A stretch of 19,438 bases of DNA from Vulcanimicrobiota bacterium (GCA_019233415.1 JAFAMK010000191.1:1-19438), one strand, 5' to 3'. Positions 7,711 to 15,797 are shown, numbered from the stretch's first letter. A program made the numbers and translations. The notes: a model not told the origin generated them from the sequence alone.

Positions 7711-8906
7711 AGCGCGTGCTCGCGGTCCTCGCGCTCGCCGCGTTTCTGCCACAGCTCGCGCTGGCCAAGAGCCGCATCGACGAGAAGATTCAAGCCCAGC
7801 GCGCGCACATCCACGACGTGCACGCGAAGCTGCACGTGAAGCGGGCGCAGCTCGACGAGGCGCGCGCGAAGGTCGGTTCGATCCAGGCGCAACTCGACGA
7901 CACGAACCGCAACATCGCCGCGGTCAACGGCCGGTTGGGTGACCTTCAGGCGCAGGTGCGCTCGACGCAGCGGAAACTCGCGTGGAACAAGGTCCAACTG
8001 GCGGCCGCGCAAGCAACGCTCAAGCGCCACCAGGACGCGCTGAACCGCCGCCTCGTCGACGCCTACGAGCACGGCGACCTCGGCTACGTCGACGTGTTGC
8101 TGCGCGCGCGCTCGTTCGGCGACTTCGTCGAGCGCTGGAACGACGTGCGGTTCCTGGTGAAGGCCAACGAGGCGACGATCCGCGACCGCAAGGCCGACCA
8201 GGCGCACATCGTCGCGATTCAGACCGGGCTGCTCGGCGCGCAGAGCGAACTCCAGGCCGCCGAGGCGCAGGCGCACCAGCAGCAGGTCGCCCTCGACGGG
8301 CTCGCCGCCCAGCGGCAGCAGCTTCTCAGCGCGGCCGACGCCGAACGGCAGCACGTCCAGACCGAGGTCAACGAACTCGACGAGGAGACCGCCGCCTCGG
8401 AGGCCCAGCTCGAAGCGCTGATCCAGGCCAAGCAAGAGGAAGAGGAGCGCCGCCGCGAGGCCGAGCGCCGCGCCCGCCGGCTCGCCGGCGAGGACGTGCC
8501 GCCCGAGCCGAGCGCGCCGGGGCAGCTGATGTGGCCGGCCTCGGGCCCGATCACCTCACCGTTCGGGATGCGGAACAACCCGGTCACCCACGTCTTCATC
8601 CTGCACGCCGGGATCGACATCGGGGTTGCGACCGGGACGACGGTCGCCGCGGCGGCCGCAGGCCGGGTCATCGTCGCCGGGTGGGACGACGGCGGGTGCG
8701 GGAACATGATCGTCATCGACCACGGCGGCCGGCTCTCGACCCAGTACTGCCACCTCTCGCAGATCTTCGTCGCGGTCGGCCAGGACGTCCAGCGCGGCCA
8801 GGCGATCGCCGCCTCCGGTTCGACCGGGAACTCGACCGGCCCCCACCTGCACTTCGGTGTGCGCATCAACGGCCGTCCCGTCGACCCGATGTCCTACCTG
8901 CGCTGA
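7707..8906 (+). CDS. Secreted coiled-coil M23 (LytM) peptidase, EnvC/PcsB-like FtsEX partner
   Basis: This is probably the peptidoglycan hydrolase or hydrolase activator driven by FtsEX. It is 399 residues with a signal peptide (1-20, ending LALA). Residues 21-115 and 150-265 form two long coiled-coil arms joined by YVDVLLRARSFGDFVERW (127-144), the hinge motif of PcsB/EnvC N-terminal domains. The C-terminal LytM domain (about 280-399) has His300 and Asp304 in HAGID, His349 in YCHLS, and His380/His382 in HLHF. This is the full zinc and catalytic set, unlike E. coli EnvC, which lacks metal ligands. Endopeptidase activity on cross-links is therefore plausible. The GTG start overlaps the previous stop (GTGA). 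It is the last gene of the overlapped ftsEX run. Confidence 0.93.
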   Translation: MKRVLAVLALAAFLPQLALAKSRIDEKIQAQRAHIHDVHAKLHVKRAQLDEARAKVGSIQAQLDDTNRNIAAVNGRLGDLQAQVRSTQRKLAWNKVQLAAAQATLKRHQDALNRRLVDAYEHGDLGYVDVLLRARSFGDFVERWNDVRFLVKANEATIRDRKADQAHIVAIQTGLLGAQSELQAAEAQAHQQQVALDGLAAQRQQLLSAADAERQHVQTEVNELDEETAASEAQLEALIQAKQEEEERRREAERRARRLAGEDVPPEPSAPGQLMWPASGPITSPFGMRNNPVTHVFILHAGIDIGVATGTTVAAAAAGRVIVAGWDDGGCGNMIVIDHGGRLSTQYCHLSQIFVAVGQDVQRGQAIAASGSTGNSTGPHLHFGVRINGRPVDPMSYLR

Positions 8907-9043
8907 TCCAGGGAGCAATCCTCGGAATACTCCAAGTGTGATCGGGTAGCGTTAAGCGTCGATAAGGCGGTGGAACAAAGCGCCCACCGGTAGGGTTCAA
9001 TGGAAATACCGACCCGCCGCCCACGCTCGCGAAGGACCGCCGT
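8907..9043 (+). promoter_or_regulatory. 137-bp gap between the M23 gene and ctpA; ribosome binding site
   Basis: This non-coding gap breaks the otherwise overlapping operon. I find no intrinsic terminator and no clear sigma70 promoter. An inverted repeat, CGGTGG (8968-8973) with CCACCG (8984-8989), could form a weak 6-bp stem with a 10-nt loop. A good Shine-Dalgarno, GAAGGA at about 9031-9036, precedes and supports the TTG start at 9044. Whether ctpA has its own promoter here or is read through from ftsEX is open. Confidence 0.45.
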
Positions 9044-10456
9044 TTGACCGCCCGCACCCGCATCTTGTCCGCCGCCGTCGTCGTGTTGGCCGCCGCCTTC
9101 GGCGCCGCCGCCTACGCCGGGCGCGCGGCCGAAGGGATCGACGCCGGCCCCACGATCGTGCTCGGGTCGGGCCAGCGCATCGTCGGCCTCGACTTCGGCT
9201 CCCTGCTCGGTGGCGGCGACCCGCAGCACCAGATGCTGGAGCTCGCGTACGAGCGCGTCGAGCACACCTACTACAAGCCGGTCGCCGACCAACTGCTGGT
9301 CAGCGGCGAGCAGCAGGCCCTCACGAAGTTTCTCAAGGCGAAGAAGGTCAGCGCGCCGCAGGTCCCGCTCGCCGCGGCGACCGGCGAGCGCGCGCGCGAC
9401 ATCGCGATCCTGGAGAAGACGCTGACCACCGTGCAGACGCGCTACGCGAGCATCGCGCCGCGCGACGTCTACACGCAGGTCGCGCTGACCGGGATGCTCG
9501 GCGGGCTCGGCGACCCGTACACGACCTACCTCTCGCCGCAAGAGATCAACGGGCTCGACGAGCAACTGCGCGGCGGCAACTTCGGCGGGATCGGCGTCTA
9601 CATCGTCCAGGACCCGAAGACCGGTGCGATCCTCGTCGACCCGATCGAAGGCAACCCGGCGATCAAGGCCGGCGTACGGCCCGGCGACGCGATCCTTGCG
9701 GTCGACGGCCGCTCGACGAACGGGCTGAAGATCGATGACGTCGAGCGCGCGATTCGCGGTCCGAACGGTTCGATCGTCAGCCTTACCCTCAAGCGGCACG
9801 AGGGCGCGGCAACCTCGACGGTGCGCGTCACGCGCGCCGAGATCCACGTCCCGTCGGTGCGCGCCAAGATCGAGGACGGGATCGAGTACGTGCGGCTCTC
9901 CGACTTCGGCTCGACCTCGGCCGACGAGGTGCGCAGCGCGTTCATCGACGGCAAGAAGCACAACGTGCGCGGGTATATCCTCGACCTGCGCAACAACGGT
10001 GGCGGCCTGCTCGACGCGGCCGTCGACATCTCCAGCCTGTTCATCCAAGACGGCACGGTGGTCTCGACGATCGACCGCGCCGGCGACCGCGACGTGCGGA
10101 GCGCGAACGGCCATCCGATCGGCGCCAAACCGCTCGTCCTGCTCGTCAACCGCTACACCGCGAGCGCGTCGGAGATTACCGCCGGCGCCGTCCAGGACTA
10201 CGGCGTCGGGACGCTCGTCGGCGAGAAGACGTTCGGTAAGGGCGTGGTGCAGAGTCTCTACAACCTGCCGGACAAGGGCGCGCTCAAGATCACGACCGCC
10301 CGTTACGTCACCCCCAAGGGCCGCGACATCCAGCACAAGGGGATCGTCCCCGACGTCGTCGTGACGCAGCGCGTCGACCTGCCGATCATCGACACACCCG
10401 CCGACAAGCAGCTCAGCGCAGCCAAGAAGATCATCGAGAGCAAGAAGGACGCCTGA
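9044..10456 (+). CDS. ctpA: Carboxy-terminal processing protease, S41/CtpA family (first copy)
   Basis: This is a periplasmic or membrane-tethered serine protease of the Prc/CtpA family, which cuts proteins from exposed C-termini. It is 470 residues. A hydrophobic N-terminal segment (7-25) is followed by a helical region (60-165), then a PDZ domain (about 180-255) beginning FGGIGVYI, then the S41 core. The catalytic Ser-Lys-Gln set is intact: Ser374 in YTASASEI, Lys399 in TFGKG and Gln403, with the same 25- and 4-residue spacings as E. coli Tsp. The helical region is longer than usual (see findings). The start is TTG, chosen because GAAGGA lies at the right distance and the signal-like segment follows at once. 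Its stop overlaps the next gene's ATG by one base. A plausible target is the upstream M23 hydrolase; this is inference. Confidence 0.93.
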   Translation: MTARTRILSAAVVVLAAAFGAAAYAGRAAEGIDAGPTIVLGSGQRIVGLDFGSLLGGGDPQHQMLELAYERVEHTYYKPVADQLLVSGEQQALTKFLKAKKVSAPQVPLAAATGERARDIAILEKTLTTVQTRYASIAPRDVYTQVALTGMLGGLGDPYTTYLSPQEINGLDEQLRGGNFGGIGVYIVQDPKTGAILVDPIEGNPAIKAGVRPGDAILAVDGRSTNGLKIDDVERAIRGPNGSIVSLTLKRHEGAATSTVRVTRAEIHVPSVRAKIEDGIEYVRLSDFGSTSADEVRSAFIDGKKHNVRGYILDLRNNGGGLLDAAVDISSLFIQDGTVVSTIDRAGDRDVRSANGHPIGAKPLVLLVNRYTASASEITAGAVQDYGVGTLVGEKTFGKGVVQSLYNLPDKGALKITTARYVTPKGRDIQHKGIVPDVVVTQRVDLPIIDTPADKQLSAAKKIIESKKDA

Positions 10457-11880
10457 TGAAACGCCTCGTTCCCGTCGCCGTTGCAGCGCTGCTCGCGCTG
10501 GCGACCGCCCGCGTTCCCGCCGCCACCGCCGCCTCGCCGTCGCTCACGACCCAGCAGAACGAAGAGCTGGTCGAGAGCTACGCGCGCCTGACCCTGGACT
10601 TCTACAAGAAGGTCGACCGTCAGGCCGCGCTCGACGGCGCGCGCGTCGCGATCGTCGACTACCTCAAGAAGCACCACGTCACGAACCCCGTCCTTCCGTC
10701 GCTGCGCGCGAGCGAGAGCGACGATGCCGGGAACGCCGAAGCGCTCAGCCGCGAAGTCGCGAGCGCGGTCGGTTCGTACGCATCGAGACTCGAGCCGGTC
10801 GAGTCGATCTCGCCCTCGAACCAGATCACGTACGCGGCGATCGCCGGCGTGCTCGGCTCGGTGAAGGACCGGTACACGGTCTTCCTCTCGCCGAAGGAGT
10901 ACGCGGCGCTCAACGAAGGGCTCGACGGCACGTCGTTCGGCGGCGTCGGGATCTCGTACAGCATCGACGACAAGACGCATTACCTGCACATCGAGAACGT
11001 CATCCTCGACGGCCCGTCCGACAAGGCCGGGCTGCAGTCCGACGACGTCATCACCGCGATCGACGGTAAGCCGGTCCCGCAGTTGCTCGACGGCGCAACG
11101 CAGCTCGAGGTTCAGCAGAAACGCGTGACGCAGGTGCTGCGCGGCGATCCGGGGACGCGCGTGCGGCTGACGATCCTGCGCAGCGGCAAGCAGCTCGATC
11201 CGGTGACGATCACGCGCGAGACGATCCACCAGCCCAGCGTCTCGTCGAAGATGCTGCCCGGGAACATCGGCTACGTCGACCTCGCCGTGTTCGGCGCGAC
11301 GACCGCGCAGGAACTGAACACCGCGCTGCGCCGGCTCGACTCGGAAGGCGCGAAGGCGTACGTCCTCGACCTGCGCTTCAACGGCGGCGGCTACCTCAAC
11401 GCGGCGGTCGACGTCTCGTCGAAATTCATCGCGAGCGGCCCGATCGTCAGCGTGCAGTCGCGCGCGGGGACCGACACCGAGTACGACGCCGAGAACACGG
11501 CGATCGCGCCACGCCCGCTCGCGGTGCTGGTGAACCAGTACACCGCCTCGGCCTCGGAGATCACCGCCGGCGCGATTCAGGACAGCGGCGTCGGCACGCT
11601 GGTCGGCACGAAGACGTTCGGCAAGGGCGTCGTGCAGACGATCTTCCCGATGCGCGACGGCTCGGCGGTCAAGATCACGACGGCGCGCTACTTCACGCCG
11701 AAGGGCCGCGACATCAACTCGGTCGGGATCGAACCCGAGATCAAGAGCGACATTCCGAAGGACACGAAGATTCGGCCGGGCGACCCGAGCCAGGACCCGC
11801 AGCTCGTCGCCGCGCTGAACTACGTCAACGGCCGGATCGCGCAGACCCCTGCGAGCCCGACGCCCGGCTCACAGCAGTAG
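10456..11880 (+). CDS. Carboxy-terminal processing protease, S41/CtpA family (second copy)
   Basis: This is a second S41 protease, 474 residues, directly following and clearly paralogous to the first. A signal peptide (about 1-26, ending TAA-S) precedes a helical region (30-150). A PDZ domain starts at FGGVGISY (about 161-245), and the S41 core carries Ser365 (YTASASEI), Lys390 (TFGKG) and Gln394 with canonical spacing, so both copies should be active. The PDZ ligand-binding edge differs (FGGVGISYSIDD against FGGIGVYIVQD), hinting at different substrates. The C-terminal tail is Pro/Ser/Gln-rich. TGATG overlap with the upstream stop and AAGAAGGA about 10 bp upstream support the ATG and coupled translation. 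Its last 12 bp overlap the convergent HAD gene. Confidence 0.93.
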   Translation: MKRLVPVAVAALLALATARVPAATAASPSLTTQQNEELVESYARLTLDFYKKVDRQAALDGARVAIVDYLKKHHVTNPVLPSLRASESDDAGNAEALSREVASAVGSYASRLEPVESISPSNQITYAAIAGVLGSVKDRYTVFLSPKEYAALNEGLDGTSFGGVGISYSIDDKTHYLHIENVILDGPSDKAGLQSDDVITAIDGKPVPQLLDGATQLEVQQKRVTQVLRGDPGTRVRLTILRSGKQLDPVTITRETIHQPSVSSKMLPGNIGYVDLAVFGATTAQELNTALRRLDSEGAKAYVLDLRFNGGGYLNAAVDVSSKFIASGPIVSVQSRAGTDTEYDAENTAIAPRPLAVLVNQYTASASEITAGAIQDSGVGTLVGTKTFGKGVVQTIFPMRDGSAVKITTARYFTPKGRDINSVGIEPEIKSDIPKDTKIRPGDPSQDPQLVAALNYVNGRIAQTPASPTPGSQQ

Positions 11881-12498
11881 CGCCACACGAATCTCGTCGA
11901 ACGACGAGAACGGCGTAACCGGCAAACCGCGCTCGCGAGCATACCGCTCGAGGGCGCAGTTCTTTTTTGCGAACACGGCGTCGGCTTCGTGCGCGGCCGC
12001 GAAGTCGCTGATCCCGTCGCCGACGTAGATCGTGCGCGCACCGCCGTCGCGCGCGGCGCGCACGCGCGCCGCTTTGTCGTGGCCGTACAACGAGTCGTCG
12101 ATGAACGTCAGCGCCCAGCCGGCGGGATTGAAGTCGACGTCGTTCGCGAAGACCGGCACGTCGACGCCGGCGCGTTCGAGCGCCGGGCCGATCACCTGGC
12201 GAATCCCCGCCGAGACGACGCCGACCCATGCGCCGTGCGCGTGCGCGGCGCGCACGAACGGCGCGAAGCCGGGATCGACCGGCGCGCGCGCTTCGAGAAA
12301 CGCGAGCGCTTCGGCGCGCGTGAAACGGATCAGCGCGGCCTCGCGCGCCAGTGCTTCGCGCAGCGTGATCGCGCCGGATTTCAGATCGTGCTCGATCGCC
12401 GTCCAGGCGAGATCGCCGGCCGCCGACCGGACCAGGACGTCGAACCCGTCGACGTCCGTGATCGTCCCGTCGTAGTCGACGAAGATCGCGAGGCTCAG
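11869..12498 (-). CDS. HAD-superfamily phosphatase, MtnX-like, apparent CTG start
   Basis: This is a 209-residue haloacid-dehalogenase phosphatase. It has motif I VDYDGTIT near residue 8-15, motif II Ser in VVSAG, motif III Lys in GHDKAA and motif IV GDGISD. It ends with FAKKN...LPVTPFSSFDEI, a pattern typical of the MtnX/phosphoserine-phosphatase-like branch (methionine salvage phosphatase and relatives). No ATG, GTG or TTG lies near the expected N-terminus. The reading frame fits a CTG at 12498, which overlaps the RNase E stop (CTGA) and has GGAAGAAG just upstream as a ribosome site. The first conventional start (GTG at 12255) would leave 128 residues and delete catalytic motif I. The substrate is unknown: no other methionine-salvage genes are here. 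Translational coupling to the RNase gene is inferred. Confidence 0.82.
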   Translation of the reverse strand: MSLAIFVDYDGTITDVDGFDVLVRSAAGDLAWTAIEHDLKSGAITLREALAREAALIRFTRAEALAFLEARAPVDPGFAPFVRAAHAHGAWVGVVSAGIRQVIGPALERAGVDVPVFANDVDFNPAGWALTFIDDSLYGHDKAARVRAARDGGARTIYVGDGISDFAAAHEADAVFAKKNCALERYARERGLPVTPFSSFDEIRVALLL

Positions 12499-15400
12499 CG
12501 CTTCTTCCGGGTCGTCGTCGCTTTCTTCGCAGCCGGTGCCTTGCGGGTGGCGGACGCCTTCTTGGCGCTCGCCGCCGGTTTGGCGGCCGGGGTCTTCTTC
12601 GCCGCCGCCGCGCGGGCGGGAGTCTTCTTGGCCGTCGCGGTCGACTTCTTGGCCTTGGACGCGGCCGGTGCCGCCGCGCTCGTCTTACGCGCGCGGGTCG
12701 TCGACTTGGTCTTCGGCGCCTCGTCGGCCGACGCGGCGGCCTTGGTGCGGGCCGTTGTGCGTTTCGGCTTCTCGGCGGCGGCCGTCTTCGCAGCGCCGCG
12801 GCGCGGCTTCGCCGCCTCGGGGGCCGCGGTGTCGGCCGGCGCGGGGAGCGCGCGGGGCGGGGCCTCGGCCTCGAGCTGGCCGCCGTAGGCCAGCGACCGC
12901 TCCTCGGCGGTCCGCCGGCGGCGCGACGGCCGGGCCGCCTTGACCGACTCCGACGGGTCGGGCGGGGCGGTGATCACCGGCGGCGGCGGCTCGACGGCGA
13001 CGTCGCCGCGCTTGCGGTTCCATGGCGCGATCGCGCGCGACGGCGTCGGCGGCGCGGTTTCGCCGGTCGCGTGGGCGCCGCCCTCGGCGTCGACGCGGAA
13101 GATGTGGCGGTCCGGGACGGCCTGCGAGGTCGACTCGGCGGCGGCGACGGCCTGGCCGTCTCCCGCGCCCCCGCGACCACGGCGGCGACGGCGGCGGCGG
13201 CGGCGCTTGCGATCGCCGTTCTCACCCACGGCGGCCGGCTGGCCGGCGGCTGCTGGGACGACTTCGTCGTCTTCCTCGTCGTCCTCGGGCTCGGTCGCGA
13301 TGGCGGCACGGCCGGCCTGGGCCGGCGCGCCGGCGTGCGCGGCGACCTCGGCCCCGCCGTTGCGGCCCCCGCGGCGACGACGGCGCCGGCGGCGCTTCCC
13401 GGCCCCTTCGCCATCGGCTTCGGACTCGGCGTCGCCGTTCGCCCCGGCGGCGACGGCGGCGCCCGACGGCGGGCGCACCGCGACCGACGGCGGGGTGAGG
13501 ACCGCCCCACCCGCGCTGACGCGGTCACCGGAGAGCTTCTCGCCGGGGAGCACGCCGCCGACCCGCGTGCCGGTGAGCGACTCGCCCGGCAGCAGCGCCA
13601 CCGAGCCTTCGGCGGCTTTCTGCGCCGTCGTCTTCGGAGGACCGGCCTTCTTGGCGACGACCTCCTCGGTCGTCGAGATGCCGATCGCGCTCCGCCCGCC
13701 GAGGCCCTTCTCGGCCTCCTCGGCCAATTCGCGCAGCTCGTCGGCCTGCTCGGCCGCGGTCAGCTCGCGCTTGCGGCCGCGCCCGCCGCGGCGACGCTTC
13801 TTGCGACCCTCGCCGATCGCGGTCGCCGCCTCGACCGGTGTGCGCGGCTCGGCCAGAATGTCGCTGCCGTCGACGTCGAGGATGCGAATCTTGATCGTCT
13901 TGCCGGCGGCGTTCGCCGCGTTCTCGACCTCGATCAGCCGGCCGGCGACGATCGCGGCCGCGGAGGTCGCGTTCGGCAGCCGCAGGTTGAGCAACTCGAC
14001 CTCGAACTCGTCGCCGACTCGGATCGGCCCGAGCGTCGGAAGCTTGTCGTCGCCCCACACGATGCGCGGGCGCTCCGGGTGGACGGCCGGGTCGACGAAC
14101 ACGTCGATCGCCGTGCCGAGCCGCTCGGCCAGCTGCAGGCGCTCGTCCTCGTACCAGTACTCGGCCTGCGCCGCGACGCTCGGCGAGGCGGCGATGTGTA
14201 CGTGCTTCGTCTCACCGTTCCGGTGGCCGAGGATTTCGCGGAACGTGCCGATCGTCACCGACTCCGGCGACATGACGCTGCCGAGTCCTTCGCAGGTCGG
14301 GCACTTGCCGCGCAGCTGCTGGCCGAGGTCCTTGCCGACGCGCTTGCGCGTGAACTCCAACAGTCCGAGCGGCGAGAACGACTGGATCGTCGAGCGCGTG
14401 CGGTCCTTGCGCAAGCCGTCCTGCAGCGCCGCGATGACGCGGTTGCGGTCGGCCTCCGACGACATGTCGATGAAGTCGCAGACGATGATTCCGCCGATGT
14501 CGCGCAGGCGCACCTGGCGCGCGATCTCCGACGCGGCCTCGATGTTCGTGCGCACGATCGTGTCGTCGAGGTTCTTGCCGCCGGTGAACTTACCGGAGTT
14601 GACGTCGACGACGGTCAGCGCTTCGGTCGACTCGATCACGATCGAACCGCCCGACGGCAGCTTCACCGTCGGCTTCATCAAACGCGCGATCTCGTCGTCG
14701 ATCTTGAAGTCGGCGAAGAGCCTCTTGCCGCCCTCGTAGTACTTGATGCGCTCGACGTACTGCGGCCCCAGCAGCCGCATGAAATCCTTGACGTTCTCGG
14801 TCTCGGTCTCGTCGTCGAGCCAGACGGTGCCGACTTCCGGCGTGATGAAGTCGCGCGCCGTCTTGTAGACGAGGTTCATGTCTTTGTGCAGCAGCGCCGG
14901 CGACTCGAGGCGTTTGTACTGCTCGAGAATGCCGTGCCACATGCGGATCAGCACGCCGAGGTCGGCGATCAGCTCGGCGTTCGAGACATTGGCCGCCGCG
15001 GTGCGCACGACCGTCGCCATCCCTTCGGGACGGATCGCCTTCATGATCGCCTTGAGACGGTTGCGCTCCTCGGCCGACTCGATCTTGCGCGAGACGCCGC
15101 TGAACTTGCCGGTCGGCATGAGGATCAGGTAGCGGCCCGGGAGCGAGATGTTGGTCGAGACGCGGGCGCCCTTGAGCCCGCGCGGCTCCTTGACGATCTG
15201 CACCAGGACGTCGTCGCCGCGGCTGACCTTCTCGGTGATCGTGTAGCCGCTGCGGCCCGAGGTGACCTCGACGTCGCCGATGTTGAGCGGCGTCTTGTTG
15301 ATGTCGTCGACGTACAGGAAGGCGTTGCGGCCCAGCCCGATGTCGACGAAGCTGGCGCCCATCCCGGGGAGGACGTTGACGACCTTCCCCTTGTAGATCG

Positions 15401-15563
15401 AGCCGATGACGCGCTCCTCGCGCTCGACGTAGATCTCGGCGAGACGACCGTCCTCGAGGATCGCGACGCGGTTCTCCCACGGATCGCTCGAGATCAGGAT
15501 ATCGGTCGGCAAAGTAGTGGCTGGCCTCTCTGGGGACGACGGCACCGTCATCCGCGCGCACAT
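12495..15563 (-). CDS. rne: Ribonuclease E/G with long basic disordered tail
   Basis: This is an endoribonuclease of the Rne/Rng family for mRNA decay and rRNA processing, 1022 residues. Order: S1/OB domain (about 40-130), 5'-sensor and RNase H-like region, catalytic metal ligands Asp320 (VVDVNSGKFTGG) and Asp363 (VCDFIDM), and the zinc-link CPTC (Cys421, Cys424). A probable TRAM-like OB domain follows (about 505-580). Beyond 585 the chain looks disordered: basic RKKRRRGGRGRKR (587-599), a repeated LPGExL motif (657-684), eight Arg (724-731), an acidic patch (758-768), nine Arg (787-795), and a Lys/Ala/Thr tail (about 930-1022) like histone H1. An ATG at 15563 or an in-frame ATG at 15551 may start it; neither has a clear Shine-Dalgarno, and a stop codon upstream in frame limits it. 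It lies downstream of rodA. Confidence 0.95.
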   Translation of the reverse strand: MCARMTVPSSPERPATTLPTDILISSDPWENRVAILEDGRLAEIYVEREERVIGSIYKGKVVNVLPGMGASFVDIGLGRNAFLYVDDINKTPLNIGDVEVTSGRSGYTITEKVSRGDDVLVQIVKEPRGLKGARVSTNISLPGRYLILMPTGKFSGVSRKIESAEERNRLKAIMKAIRPEGMATVVRTAAANVSNAELIADLGVLIRMWHGILEQYKRLESPALLHKDMNLVYKTARDFITPEVGTVWLDDETETENVKDFMRLLGPQYVERIKYYEGGKRLFADFKIDDEIARLMKPTVKLPSGGSIVIESTEALTVVDVNSGKFTGGKNLDDTIVRTNIEAASEIARQVRLRDIGGIIVCDFIDMSSEADRNRVIAALQDGLRKDRTRSTIQSFSPLGLLEFTRKRVGKDLGQQLRGKCPTCEGLGSVMSPESVTIGTFREILGHRNGETKHVHIAASPSVAAQAEYWYEDERLQLAERLGTAIDVFVDPAVHPERPRIVWGDDKLPTLGPIRVGDEFEVELLNLRLPNATSAAAIVAGRLIEVENAANAAGKTIKIRILDVDGSDILAEPRTPVEAATAIGEGRKKRRRGGRGRKRELTAAEQADELRELAEEAEKGLGGRSAIGISTTEEVVAKKAGPPKTTAQKAAEGSVALLPGESLTGTRVGGVLPGEKLSGDRVSAGGAVLTPPSVAVRPPSGAAVAAGANGDAESEADGEGAGKRRRRRRRRGGRNGGAEVAAHAGAPAQAGRAAIATEPEDDEEDDEVVPAAAGQPAAVGENGDRKRRRRRRRRRGRGGAGDGQAVAAAESTSQAVPDRHIFRVDAEGGAHATGETAPPTPSRAIAPWNRKRGDVAVEPPPPVITAPPDPSESVKAARPSRRRRTAEERSLAYGGQLEAEAPPRALPAPADTAAPEAAKPRRGAAKTAAAEKPKRTTARTKAAASADEAPKTKSTTRARKTSAAAPAASKAKKSTATAKKTPARAAAAKKTPAAKPAASAKKASATRKAPAAKKATTTRKKR

Positions 15564-15797
15564 CGCGACGACGCAACTGCGTCATCGAGCGGGCGCCGCG
15601 GGCGGACCCTCGGCCCTTGCAAATTGAGTATCGTGAAATCTGTTGAACGCACCCGGACGATCCAACGCGACCGGTTCGGCCACGCAACCGCCCCTCGGGG
15701 TGCTCTCAGAGCAGGAATTTCCGGAAGGTGCCGGGCTGGTCCTTCGCTGCGGTCCCGCTTCGCGGCCGGCAGCCCGTCGCTCGGTCTGCCGACCGAA
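15564..15797 (-). promoter_or_regulatory. 234-bp leader upstream of the RNase E gene with several inverted repeats
   Basis: This is a non-coding stretch between the small gene (stop at 15798) and the RNase gene. It contains TCGGTC-loop-GACCGA at 15781-15796, just after the small gene's stop; CCCC-TC-GGGG at 15691-15700; TGCTC-loop-GAGCA at 15701-15713, directly adjoining; and GACGCA-AC-TGCGTC at about 15569-15582, a few bases before the RNase start. None has a T-tract, so a classic terminator is not shown. The only AT-richer part, about 15617-15645, is the likeliest promoter location on the - strand, but I cannot name a -10/-35 pair. Some rne genes elsewhere are autoregulated through structured 5' leaders. 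Confidence 0.45.

Noticed and set aside
13150..13210. CGG-type trinucleotide repeats resembling a microsatellite
   Set aside because: They simply encode the Arg run of the RNase tail; codons are mixed and no phase-variation signature is seen.
12940..14739. A 599-codon + strand open frame within the RNase gene
   Set aside because: Same reason: a Ser/Arg/Pro-rich mirror of the RNase coding strand with no family resemblance.
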